Shown: in pieces, positions 25,776 to 34,815 of the stretch
Layout: every line of letters starts with the position of its first letter
Numbering within the stretch: the stretch's first letter is position 1
DNA from: Nocardioides sp. URHA0020
Lineage (GTDB): Bacteria; Actinomycetota; Actinomycetes; Propionibacteriales; Nocardioidaceae
Reading direction: 5' to 3'
Assembly: GCF_000620705.1 (NCBI RefSeq)
Contig: NZ_KK211166.1
Span: 186,001 to 250,000 of the forward strand
DNA: 64,000 nt
Notes under the pieces: generated by a model
The model's database searches: none
Told to the model about the DNA's origin: nothing
What the model saw: the letters and a program-made list of their open reading frames with translations, nothing else
Program-made: the position numbers and the translations under genes

Positions 25776-25856
25776 GCTGGCTCAACGAGGGCTCTCGGAC
25801 CGGGTCACGGGGATTCCTGAGGTTTTTGAGGTTTCTGCGACGAGCCTCGTCAGCGG

Positions 25857-27575
25857 TCAGCTGACGCCGACGATCGGGAGCCGCAGCGCTCCCGGCGCGT
25901 CGGTCGGGACGACCGGCGCGACCGGACGCACCGCGTCGATCCGGCGGTACGTCGAGCCCAGGTCAGGGCGCGCGTCGACCTCGCCCCTGTTGGGCCAGAA
26001 GGCCATCGCCCGCTCCGCCTGCGCGGTGATCGTCAGCGACGGGTTGACCCCGAGGTTGGCGGTCACCGCCGAGCCGTCGGCGACGTGCAGACCGGGATGG
26101 CCGTAGAGGCGCTGGTAGGGGTCGACCACGCCGGTCTCGGGCGAGTCGCCGATCGCGCAGCCCCCGATGAAGTGCGCGGTGAGCGGCTTGTTGAAGGCGT
26201 CCCCCACGGCACTGCCCGGGAAGCCGTCCATGATGTCGGCCATCATCCGGATCGCCTCGTTGCCGGCCGGGATCCAGGTCGGGTTGGGCAGGCCGTGACC
26301 CTGCTTGGAGGTGACGTAGCGCTTGCGGGTGAAGGGGATCCGCTTGGTGTACGTCGTGATCGAGTTGTCGAGGCTCTGCATCACCAGCGCGATCACGGTG
26401 CGCTCGGACCAGTGCTTCATGTCGTACAGGTTGGCGATGTCGCGCCGCTGCGCCCACATCTCGCGCAGCCAGGTGCGCCACCGGGGCTCGTCGCCGTCAC
26501 CGTCGGTCAGTACCGACTGGAGCAGCGACATCAGGTTGCTGCCCGGTCCGTAGCGCACGGGCTCGATGTGGGTGTTGGCGTCGGGGTGGAAGCTCGAGGT
26601 GATCGCGATCCCCTGGCTGTAGTCGACGCTGCTCTCGCGCGGCGCGATGACGCCGCCGATCGACTCCGAGTTGGTGCGGGACAGGTGTCCGATCCGGTCG
26701 GAGACCCGGGGCAGGTGGCCCTCGTCCTTCATCCGGTGCAGCAGCCGCTGGGTGCCCAGCGCCGAGGCCGCGAACACCACCTGCTCAGCGGTGAGGACGC
26801 GGCGCGACGTACGCCGGTTGATCTTCGCCTTGGTGTAGCGCACGTGCACGTCGTACCCACCGCCGTCGCGGGGCGCGACCCGGGTGACCGTGGTGAGGGG
26901 CAGCACCGTGGCGCCGTTGCCCTCGGCGAGGTGGAGGTAGTTCTTGACCAGCGTGTTCTTGGCGTTGTGGCGACAGCCCGTCATGCACGAGCCGCAGCCG
27001 ATGCAGGTCCGGCGCTCGGGGCCCGCGCCGCCGAAGAAGGGGTCGTCGACGGTCTGGCCCATGCCGGCGCCCTCGTCGCCGAAGAAGACGCCGACGGGGG
27101 TCGCGTGGAACGTGTCGGCCACGCCCATCTCGGTGGCGACCTTCTCCATGACGTCGTCGGACGGCGTGCGGAGCGGGTTGTCGACCACACCGAGCATCCG
27201 CTTGGCCTGGTCGTAGTAGGGCGCGAGCTCGGCGCGCCAGTCGGTGATGTGGCTCCACTGGGCGTCGTCGTAGAACGCCGACATGGGCTCGTAGAGCGTG
27301 TTGGCGTAGACCAGCGACCCTCCGCCGACCCCGGCGCCCGAGACGATGAGGCAGTCGCGCAGCGCGTCGATGCGCTGGATGCCGTAGCAGCCGACCTCCG
27401 GCCGGAAGAGGTACTTCGAGACGTCGAAGGACGTCTCGGGCAGGTCCTCGTCCGCGAACCGCGCCCCGGCCTCGATCACGCCGACGCGGTAGCCCTTCTC
27501 GGTCAGCCGCAGCGCCGTGACGGAGCCGCCGAAGCCCGAGCCGATGACCAGGACGTCGAAGTCGTAGGCGCTCAT
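25857..27575 (-). CDS. GMC family FAD oxidoreductase, cholesterol-oxidase-like
   Basis: A 572-residue flavoprotein with the FAD motif V-I-G-S-G-F-G-G-S at 9-17, G-A-G-V-G-G-G-S-L-V-Y-A-N near 80, and the C-terminal G-G-C-A-I-G-D and V-N-P-S-L-T-I of GMC enzymes. A Cys-rich C-I-G-C-G-S-C-M-T-G-C near 190 is typical of the ChoD-like branch. Size and type match M. tuberculosis ChoD (Rv3409c). Steroid oxidation is likely but not proven by sequence. It overlaps the semialdehyde dehydrogenase by ATGA, so the two form one operon. Confidence 0.88.
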   Translation of the reverse strand: MSAYDFDVLVIGSGFGGSVTALRLTEKGYRVGVIEAGARFADEDLPETSFDVSKYLFRPEVGCYGIQRIDALRDCLIVSGAGVGGGSLVYANTLYEPMSAFYDDAQWSHITDWRAELAPYYDQAKRMLGVVDNPLRTPSDDVMEKVATEMGVADTFHATPVGVFFGDEGAGMGQTVDDPFFGGAGPERRTCIGCGSCMTGCRHNAKNTLVKNYLHLAEGNGATVLPLTTVTRVAPRDGGGYDVHVRYTKAKINRRTSRRVLTAEQVVFAASALGTQRLLHRMKDEGHLPRVSDRIGHLSRTNSESIGGVIAPRESSVDYSQGIAITSSFHPDANTHIEPVRYGPGSNLMSLLQSVLTDGDGDEPRWRTWLREMWAQRRDIANLYDMKHWSERTVIALVMQSLDNSITTYTKRIPFTRKRYVTSKQGHGLPNPTWIPAGNEAIRMMADIMDGFPGSAVGDAFNKPLTAHFIGGCAIGDSPETGVVDPYQRLYGHPGLHVADGSAVTANLGVNPSLTITAQAERAMAFWPNRGEVDARPDLGSTYRRIDAVRPVAPVVPTDAPGALRLPIVGVS

Positions 27576-29194
27576 GCGCGGCCGAGCTTCTTGAGCAGGC
27601 GCAGGTTGAGCGTCATCACCTTGGCGTAGAGCTCGTCGGACATGCCGTACTGCGGCCCGAGCGGCAGCACCCGCTGGGTCGCGACCGACTGCGTCTCGGT
27701 GAAGCGCAGCACCCCCTCGGCGCCCTGGCGCCGGCCGGTGCCGGACTCGCGCATGCCGCCCATCGGGGTGTCGAGGCTCGCGAAGGTGGCCGCGAAGGCC
27801 TCGTTGATGTTGACGGTGCCGCACTTGATGTGGCGGGCGATGAAGCGCGCCCGGTCGCCGTCCTGGCTGTAGATCGAGGCGTTGAGCCCGTACTCGCCAC
27901 CGTTGGCCCGCGAGACGGCGTCGGCCTCGTCGTGGAAGCGATAGAGCGACACGACCGGCCCGAAGGTCTCCTTGCCGAAGCAGGTCATGTCGGGCGTCAC
28001 GCCCTCGAGGATCGTGGGCTCGAAGTAGTAGGGGCCGAGGTCGGGTCGGTGGTTGCCTCCGGTGAGCACCCGCGCCCCCTTGGCGACCGCGTCCTCGACG
28101 TGGGCGACCACGGTGTCGAGCTGGGCCTGGGAGACCAGCGTGCCCATGTCGTTGCCCCACTCCAGGGTCGCGCCCAGGGTCATCGCCTGCGTGCGGGCCA
28201 CGAAGCGCTCGACGAACCGGTCGTAGACCTGGTCGGCCACGAACATCCGCTCGATCGACACGCAGAGCTGGCCCGAGCTGGAGAACGACGCGCGTACGGC
28301 GCCCTCTGCCGCCTTCTCCAGGTCGGCGTCGCGCAGCACCAGCAGCGGGTTCTTGCCGCCGAGCTCCAGCGAGCTGCCGATCAAGCGGTCGGCGCAGGCC
28401 TTCGCGACCGCGCGCCCGGTGGCGGTGGAGCCGGTGAAGCAGACGTAGTCGGCGCGCTCGATGATCGCGCCGCCGATCTCGGGGCCGGGGCCGGCGACGA
28501 CCTGCCAGAGGTCCCGCGGCAGGCCGGCCTCCTCGAGGAGCTCGGCGGCCAGCAGGGCGGACAGCATGGTCTGGGCGTCCGGCTTCGTGACGACGGCGTT
28601 GCCGGCCACGATCGCGGCCAGGCCATCGATGAGCGCCAGGTCGAAGGGGTAGTTCCAGGGCGAGATGATGCCGACCACGCCCTTGGGCACCCGGTTGATC
28701 TCGGCCCGCGTCAGCACCGGGAAGACGCCCGGCACCCGGCGGGTGCCGAGGTGGCGGCCCGCCGTACGCCCGTAGTAGCGAGCGGTGAGCGCGACGTGCA
28801 GCGGCTCGTCGAAGGCGTGCTTGCGGGCCTTGCCGTTCTCCCAGATGACCAGGTCGGTGATCTCCTCCTGGCGGTCGAGCACGATGTCGTGCAGCCGCAG
28901 CAGCATCGCGGCGCGGACGTCGACCGGCGTGCGCGCCCAGGCGACCTGCGCCTGCCGCGCCCGGCTGAACGCGGTGGCGACGTCCTGCGTCGTCGATTGC
29001 GGGATGTGGGCCAGCGGGGCGTCGTTGAGCGGCGAGCGCACCTCGGCGGTGGTGCCGCTCGTCGCGGTCAGGCGGGCGGTGAGCGCCGCGACGTACTCCG
29101 GCTCCAGGGCGTACGACGCGCGCGGGTCGTGCTCGGGGTCGGGCGGCCCGACGAGTGCTGGATCGCCTGCCGGGATGGGGTTCTGGGCGCTCAT
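27572..29194 (-). CDS. NAD(P)-dependent succinate-semialdehyde dehydrogenase
   Basis: A 540-residue aldehyde dehydrogenase of the GabD2 type. Visible: P-W-N-Y-P-F near 180, the nucleotide-binding F-T-G-S-T-A-T-G-R, the general base glutamate in L-E-L-G-G-K-N-P, and the catalytic cysteine in S-S-G-Q-L-C-V. It oxidises succinic or related semialdehydes. The G-P-P-D-P region before residue 40 is longer than in plain GabD. It is the first gene of an operon with the GMC oxidoreductase. The leaderless ATG is set by TAGTCT. Confidence 0.87.
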   Translation of the reverse strand: MSAQNPIPAGDPALVGPPDPEHDPRASYALEPEYVAALTARLTATSGTTAEVRSPLNDAPLAHIPQSTTQDVATAFSRARQAQVAWARTPVDVRAAMLLRLHDIVLDRQEEITDLVIWENGKARKHAFDEPLHVALTARYYGRTAGRHLGTRRVPGVFPVLTRAEINRVPKGVVGIISPWNYPFDLALIDGLAAIVAGNAVVTKPDAQTMLSALLAAELLEEAGLPRDLWQVVAGPGPEIGGAIIERADYVCFTGSTATGRAVAKACADRLIGSSLELGGKNPLLVLRDADLEKAAEGAVRASFSSSGQLCVSIERMFVADQVYDRFVERFVARTQAMTLGATLEWGNDMGTLVSQAQLDTVVAHVEDAVAKGARVLTGGNHRPDLGPYYFEPTILEGVTPDMTCFGKETFGPVVSLYRFHDEADAVSRANGGEYGLNASIYSQDGDRARFIARHIKCGTVNINEAFAATFASLDTPMGGMRESGTGRRQGAEGVLRFTETQSVATQRVLPLGPQYGMSDELYAKVMTLNLRLLKKLGRA

Positions 29195-29200
29195 GTGCCG

Positions 29201-29206
29201 AGACTA
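29201..29206 (-). promoter_or_regulatory. -10 box TAGTCT of the leaderless semialdehyde dehydrogenase gene
   Basis: TAGTCT on the minus strand, 6 nt from the ATG at 29194. Confidence 0.62.
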
Positions 29207-29225
29207 TGTGACCCGGGTCTCCCGC

Positions 29226-29241
29226 ACTACCTATCGGTAGT
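29226..29241. promoter_or_regulatory. Inverted repeat at the -35 region: candidate operator
   Basis: ACTACC-TATC-GGTAGT, perfect 6-bp arms, located 20-35 bp upstream of the -10 box of the semialdehyde dehydrogenase/GMC operon. Placement suggests a repressor site. It does not match the KstR pattern. Confidence 0.5.
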
Positions 29242-29291
29242 TTCGTGTGGGGTCTTACACATCGCCGCGCGGTGTCAACCGTTCAGACCGG

Positions 29292-29337
29292 GTCGTCCGC
29301 CTCAGGCCGGTGCAGAGAGATGCCTGAGGCGGACGAC
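29292..29337. terminator. Long hairpin after the aldehyde dehydrogenase gene
   Basis: GTCGTCCGCCTCAGGC, 14-nt loop, GCCTGAGGCGGACGAC: 16 perfect pairs, starting 5 nt past the stop of the 29342 gene. It separates that operon from the next promoter on the same strand. Confidence 0.85.
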
Positions 29338-29341
29338 TCGA

Positions 29342-30781
29342 TCAGGGCTTGTAGATGGACTTCAGCTCGGTGTACTGCGCCAGACCCTCGGGGCCGAACT
29401 CGCGTCCGACGCCGGAGTTCTTGAAGCCACCGAACGGCGCCGCGAAGTCCATCGTGTAGGTGTTGACGCCGTACGTGCCGGCGCGCACCTGGCGGGCGAC
29501 GTCCAGGCCGGCCTCGACGTCACCGGTCCAGACGGTGCCGGCCAGGCCGTACTCGGAGTCGTTGGCGATCCGGATCGCGTCGTCGACGTCGTCGAAGGGG
29601 ATCACCGAGAGGACCGGCCCGAAGATCTCCTCCTGGGCGATCCGCATGCCGTTGTGGACGTCGGCGAAGATCGTCGGCCGGACGTACCAGCCCGACGAGA
29701 GCCCGTCCGGCATGCCGTTGCCACCCAGGACGACGCGGGCGCCCTCCTCCTGGCCGAGCGCGATGTACTTCTCCACCCGCTCCTGCTGGCGCTGCGCGAC
29801 CATGGGACCAATCTCGGTGGCGGGGTCGAGCGGGTCGCCGACCTGCATCCCGCCGACTCCGGCGGCGAGGGCCTCCACGACGTTGTCGTAGTTGGCGCGC
29901 GAGGCGAGGATCCGGGTCTGCGCGACGCAGGCCTGCCCGGAGTTCATCAGCGCGGTGAACTTCAGGCCCTCCACCGTCGCGGCCAGGTCGGCGTCGTCGA
30001 GGACGATCGCGGCGGACTTGCCGCCGAGCTCGAGCGAGACCCGCTTGAGCTGCTCGCCGCACACGGCGCCGATCTTGCGGCCGGCAGCCGTGGAGCCGGT
30101 GAAGGCGACCTTGTCGATGCCGGGGTGGGCCACGAGGTGCTCGCCGACCTCACGGCCGGCGGCGACGATGTTGACGACACCGGCGGGTACGCCGGCCTCC
30201 ATCAGCAGGTCGGCCATCAGGTAGGTGTCGAGCGGGGTCTCGGGCGCCGGCTTGATGACGATCGTGCAGCCCGCGAGCAGCGCCGGGATCAGCTTGGACA
30301 TGATCGTGAACTGCGGGACGTTCCACGGCGGGATCGCCGCGACGACGCCGACGGGCTCGTGACGCACGATGACCTCGCCGAGCGAGCCGGCGCGGGCCTC
30401 CTCCCACGGGAACGCGCGGGCGATGCCGAGGAAGGCCTCGATCTGCATCCAGGGGGCGGGGGCCTGCGCCAGGTTGGAGAAGGACAGCGGCGAGCCCATC
30501 TCCGTCGAGATGATCTCGGCCATGTCGCCCATCTTGCCGGCGTACAGGTTCGAGAAGCTCTGCACGACGTCGATGCGCTCGGCCGGGCTCATCCGGGGCC
30601 ACGGGCCGGAGTCGAAGGCGCGGCGGGCCGCGGCGACGGCGGCGTCGATGTCGGCCTTGCTGCCCTCGGGCACGGTCGCGACGACCTGCTCGGAGTGGGG
30701 CGAGACGACCTGGAGGGTGTCGCCGGTCGCGGGCGAGGCCCACTCACCGTCGATGAAGATGGTGCTCTGGTCGAGGCTCAT
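29342..30781 (-). CDS. Aldehyde dehydrogenase family protein
   Basis: A 479-residue NAD(P)-dependent aldehyde dehydrogenase. It has P-W-N-V-P-Q-F near 150, F-T-G-S-T-A-A-G-R near 227, glutamate in L-E-L-G-G-K-S near 252 and catalytic cysteine in N-S-G-Q-A-C near 285. Substrate unknown. An AGGAG lies 6 nt before the ATG. It is the last gene of an operon with the lipocalin-like and phosphotransferase genes, whose upstream region carries a KstR-like site. Confidence 0.9.
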   Translation of the reverse strand: MSLDQSTIFIDGEWASPATGDTLQVVSPHSEQVVATVPEGSKADIDAAVAAARRAFDSGPWPRMSPAERIDVVQSFSNLYAGKMGDMAEIISTEMGSPLSFSNLAQAPAPWMQIEAFLGIARAFPWEEARAGSLGEVIVRHEPVGVVAAIPPWNVPQFTIMSKLIPALLAGCTIVIKPAPETPLDTYLMADLLMEAGVPAGVVNIVAAGREVGEHLVAHPGIDKVAFTGSTAAGRKIGAVCGEQLKRVSLELGGKSAAIVLDDADLAATVEGLKFTALMNSGQACVAQTRILASRANYDNVVEALAAGVGGMQVGDPLDPATEIGPMVAQRQQERVEKYIALGQEEGARVVLGGNGMPDGLSSGWYVRPTIFADVHNGMRIAQEEIFGPVLSVIPFDDVDDAIRIANDSEYGLAGTVWTGDVEAGLDVARQVRAGTYGVNTYTMDFAAPFGGFKNSGVGREFGPEGLAQYTELKSIYKP

Positions 30782-30814
30782 GACGATCTCCTGCTGTGCG
30801 GATGGATGGGGCGG

Positions 30815-31921
30815 TCAGGGCGCGAGGGTGAAGAAGTCCGGGAAGCCGGAGGGATCGTGGCGGCCGATCATGCCGTGCTCGAAGAGCCCGAAGCCCTCCG
30901 TGCCGTCGCAGGTCGCGCGGCCGACGTGGTCGATCACGCCGAACATGAACCTGCCCTGGACGGCCTGGTCGGCCAGGTCGTACGTCAGGCGCTCGGCGAA
31001 CCCCTCGCCCTTCCAGGCGCCGTGGGTCCAGTCCGGGTCGCCGCCGTACCCACCACCGACGTGGAGAGGTACGGCGAGCCGCGACTCGACGTCGAACACG
31101 AGCGGCTTGCCCTCGGGCGTGGTGCACCGGATCTGGGCGTGGGTCGGGGTGCGCGTGCCGGACGCGTAGCTGATGTCGACCTGCGGCCAGCCGAGCTGCT
31201 CGACGCGGCCGTCGTTCCAGACCCGGGTGCAGTCGTTGAGGGTGCGGAAGCCGTCGGGGCTCTCCTGGATGATCAGGCAGATGGCGTAGTCGTCGAACTG
31301 CATCGGGACGTAGAGCCAGTACATGCCCTCGAAGGGCGGGTCCGCCGGGGCCCCCGGAGGTTCCGCCTCCCCCACGGGGCGGATCCCCCAGGAGCGGTCC
31401 CGGCTCCCGAGCCAGGTGGCGGGATCGACGACGATCTCCTCGCCGTCGACCACGATCGTGCCGCTCCAGGTGCCGAGCTGCGCGAAGCGCTGGGCGTCGA
31501 GCGTGACCCGGCTGCCGGAGCGCATCACGTGGGGCTGCTCCTGCACGACCTCGCAGGTGCCCTCCCACGTCAGATCGACCGACATCCCCTCGGTCTCCTC
31601 GAGGACGATGCGGACCTTTTTGAGCGGGTCCGGGACCTCGATGCGGTAGGCGCCGACGTGCGGGTTCAGCCGGTCCTGGTCCACGACGTCGGAGAGGTGG
31701 ACCGCGGTCTGCTTCCCGTTGCGCGCGACCAGGACGAAGGCGTCCTTGGTGCCGAGGTTGGGGTAGTAGCCGAGCCCCGTGATCACCATGATGTCGCCGG
31801 TGCGGTCGTGGGCGTTGAAGTAGGAGCGGTCGTAGAAGTTGCGGTCGCTGCTGTCGGCCCACGCGAGCGGCAGGGGCGCCTGGTGCAGCGGGAACTCGTC
31901 GAGGGGGCTGATGCCACTCAC
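30815..31921 (-). CDS. DUF7064/DUF7065-type hydroxyneurosporene-synthase-like protein
   Basis: A 368-residue soluble protein with two beta-rich halves: W-A-D-S-S-D-R-N-F-Y-D-R-S-Y-F near the N-terminus, L-G-S-R-D-R-S-W-G-I-R near 165 and G-R-A-T-C-D-G-T-E-G-F-G near 340. The pattern resembles CrtC/AttH lipocalin-like proteins, now split into DUF7064 and DUF7065 domains, found in mycobacterial lipid and steroid clusters. A hydratase or lipid-binding role is possible; nothing in the sequence proves it. It lies 4 nt downstream of the phosphotransferase gene. Confidence 0.7.
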   Translation of the reverse strand: MSGISPLDEFPLHQAPLPLAWADSSDRNFYDRSYFNAHDRTGDIMVITGLGYYPNLGTKDAFVLVARNGKQTAVHLSDVVDQDRLNPHVGAYRIEVPDPLKKVRIVLEETEGMSVDLTWEGTCEVVQEQPHVMRSGSRVTLDAQRFAQLGTWSGTIVVDGEEIVVDPATWLGSRDRSWGIRPVGEAEPPGAPADPPFEGMYWLYVPMQFDDYAICLIIQESPDGFRTLNDCTRVWNDGRVEQLGWPQVDISYASGTRTPTHAQIRCTTPEGKPLVFDVESRLAVPLHVGGGYGGDPDWTHGAWKGEGFAERLTYDLADQAVQGRFMFGVIDHVGRATCDGTEGFGLFEHGMIGRHDPSGFPDFFTLAP

Positions 31922-31925
31922 GTCG

Positions 31926-33086
<1,161 letters not shown>

Positions 33087-33109
33087 TCACACATGGGGCC
33101 CAGCATCGG

Positions 33110-33123
33110 TGGAACACGTTCTA
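33110..33123. promoter_or_regulatory. KstR-like operator TGGAACACGTTCTA
   Basis: Fits the consensus TNNAACNNGTTNNA at all fixed positions; its other strand reads TAGAACGTGTTCCA. It lies 57 bp upstream of the phosphotransferase operon (minus strand) and 121 bp from the YciI gene, so it more likely serves the former. Confidence 0.7.
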
Positions 33124-33187
33124 GTTGTCAATGAAGCCGGGACGAATCCGCGTCGGCGCGACCACCGCATGTCCTTCTCGGGCGCAC

Positions 33188-33212
33188 CCGTTCGTCTCTA
33201 GGTTGAGAACGG
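33188..33212 (+). promoter_or_regulatory. Promoter of the YciI-sigma operon, -10 TAGGTT inside an inverted repeat
   Basis: TAGGTT at 33199-33204 is flanked by CCGTTC (33188-33193) and GAACGG (33207-33212). A GAGGAG ribosome binding site follows near 33235, so the transcript has a leader of about 34 nt. The symmetric arms could bind a regulator. Confidence 0.5.
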
Positions 33213-33244
33213 CGAACCCGCCGCTCCCGGACCGAGGAGACCCC

Positions 33245-33589
33245 ATGCCCCTGTACGCCACCATCATCTACAGCCAGGACGTCGACTGGAGCGCCCCCGA
33301 GCACGCCGGGGACACGGCCGAGTACAGCGAGTTCAGCCAGTCCGCCGCGGCCATCATCCGGGGCGGTGCCGCGTTGTACCCGACCTCCACCGCCACCACG
33401 GTCCGCGTCGAGGCGAAGGGCGGCGCCCCGATCAGCACGGACGGGCCGTACGCCGAGACCAAGGAGGTGCTGACCGGCTTCTTCCTGCTCGAGTGCGCGG
33501 ACCTCGACGAGGCCGTCGCGGCCGCCGCCCGGATCCCGGCCGCGTGGAACGGCGCCGTCGAGGTGCGCCCCGTCCTGCCGCTGATGTGA
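33245..33589 (+). CDS. YciI/DGPF-domain protein
   Basis: A 114-residue YCII-like protein. It starts MPLYATIIYSQDVDW and has the S-T-D-G-P-Y-A-E-T-K-E segment that gives the DGPF name, then G-F-F-L-L-E-C. The family has a ferredoxin-like fold and unclear enzymatic role. It overlaps the downstream ECF sigma gene by GTGA; the pairing of DGPF proteins with ECF42 sigma factors is well established. ATG is set by GAGGAG. Confidence 0.88.
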   Translation: MPLYATIIYSQDVDWSAPEHAGDTAEYSEFSQSAAAIIRGGAALYPTSTATTVRVEAKGGAPISTDGPYAETKEVLTGFFLLECADLDEAVAAAARIPAAWNGAVEVRPVLPLM

Positions 33590-34815
33590 GCCCCGACCCG
33601 TCGGAGGCCGAGGCGCGTCGCGCCCTGACCACGCTGGTGCGTGAGTCGGGTCGCGACGTGCTCGCCACGCTCGTGCACGTCACCGGTGACCTCGCCCTGG
33701 CCGAGGACGCCGTCCAGGACGCGGTGCTGCGGGCTCTGGAGGTCTGGCCCCGGCAGGGCGTCCCCGCCAACCCGGTGGCGTGGATCCGACTCACCGCACG
33801 TCGGCGCGCGATCGACCTGGTCCGCCGCGAGGCGGCCAGGTCGGGCAAGGAGCAGCGGTCGATGGAGCACCCCGTGGACGGCCTCGACGAGGAGCCCTCG
33901 CCCTCGATGGTCGAGGACGACCTGCTCCGCCTGGTCTTCACCTGCTGCCACCCCAGCCTGGCCCCGGCGACGCAGGTCGCCCTGACCCTGCGCGTGCTGG
34001 GCGGCCTGACCACCGCGGAGGTGGCCCGCGCCCTCCTGGTCAGCGAGGCGTCGATGGCCAAGCGGCTGACCCGGGCGCGGCAGAAGATCAAGGCCGCGCA
34101 CATCCCCTACCGGGTGCCGCCGGACCACGAGCTGCCGGACCGCTGGTCGGCCGTGCTGGCGACGGCGTACCTGATGTTCAACGAGGGGTACGCCGCCACG
34201 TCGGGTCCACGGCTCGTACGCGAGGAGCTGGTCGACGAATCCGTCCGGCTGACCCGGCTCCTGGTCCGTCTCCAGCCGGACGACGCCGGCGCCCTCGGGC
34301 TCCTGGCGCTCGAGCTGCTCCAGGACTCCCGCCGGGACGCCCGTGTCGACGCCGACGGGCGCCTGGTGCTGCTCGCCGACCAGGACCGCAGCCGGTGGGA
34401 CGCACGGCTGGTCGGCGAGGCGGTGCCGCTCGTCGGCGAGGGCCTGCGCCGCACGCCGGCACGCCCCGACCGCTACGTGGTCCAGGCGGCGATCGCCGCG
34501 TGCCACGCCCTCGCCCCGTCGTACGAGCTGACCGACTGGGCGGCGCTCGTGTCGTGGTACGACGTGCTCCTCACCATCGACCCCGGGCCGGTGGCGCGCC
34601 TCAACCGCGCCGCGGCCGTCGCCGAGCGGGACGGGGCCGACGCCGGTCTGGCGCTCGTGGACGAGATCGAGGGGCTGGAGGAGTACGCCCTGTGGCACGC
34701 CAGCCGCGGCGCCCTGCTGCGCCGGCTCGGTCGCGACGACGAGGCCGCTGCCGCGGAGGAGGCGGCTGCCGGCCTGCCGATGAACGACCCGCAGCGGCTG
34801 CTGCTGGGCGCCTGA
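33586..34815 (+). CDS. ECF42-type RNA polymerase sigma factor with C-terminal extension
   Basis: A 409-residue sigma factor. The sigma-2 region (about 15-80) has L-A-L-A-E-D-A-V-Q-D-A and sigma-4 (about 115-170) has L-x-G-L-T-T-A-E-V-A-R-A-L-L-V-S-E. After them come about 220 residues of helical repeats ending near N-D-P-Q-R, the C-terminal domain of ECF42 factors, which replaces an anti-sigma factor as the control element. It shares an operon with the YciI/DGPF gene, which fits this class. Its stop abuts the convergent glpD stop (TGATCA). Confidence 0.9.
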   Translation: MSPDPSEAEARRALTTLVRESGRDVLATLVHVTGDLALAEDAVQDAVLRALEVWPRQGVPANPVAWIRLTARRRAIDLVRREAARSGKEQRSMEHPVDGLDEEPSPSMVEDDLLRLVFTCCHPSLAPATQVALTLRVLGGLTTAEVARALLVSEASMAKRLTRARQKIKAAHIPYRVPPDHELPDRWSAVLATAYLMFNEGYAATSGPRLVREELVDESVRLTRLLVRLQPDDAGALGLLALELLQDSRRDARVDADGRLVLLADQDRSRWDARLVGEAVPLVGEGLRRTPARPDRYVVQAAIAACHALAPSYELTDWAALVSWYDVLLTIDPGPVARLNRAAAVAERDGADAGLALVDEIEGLEEYALWHASRGALLRRLGRDDEAAAAEEAAAGLPMNDPQRLLLGA

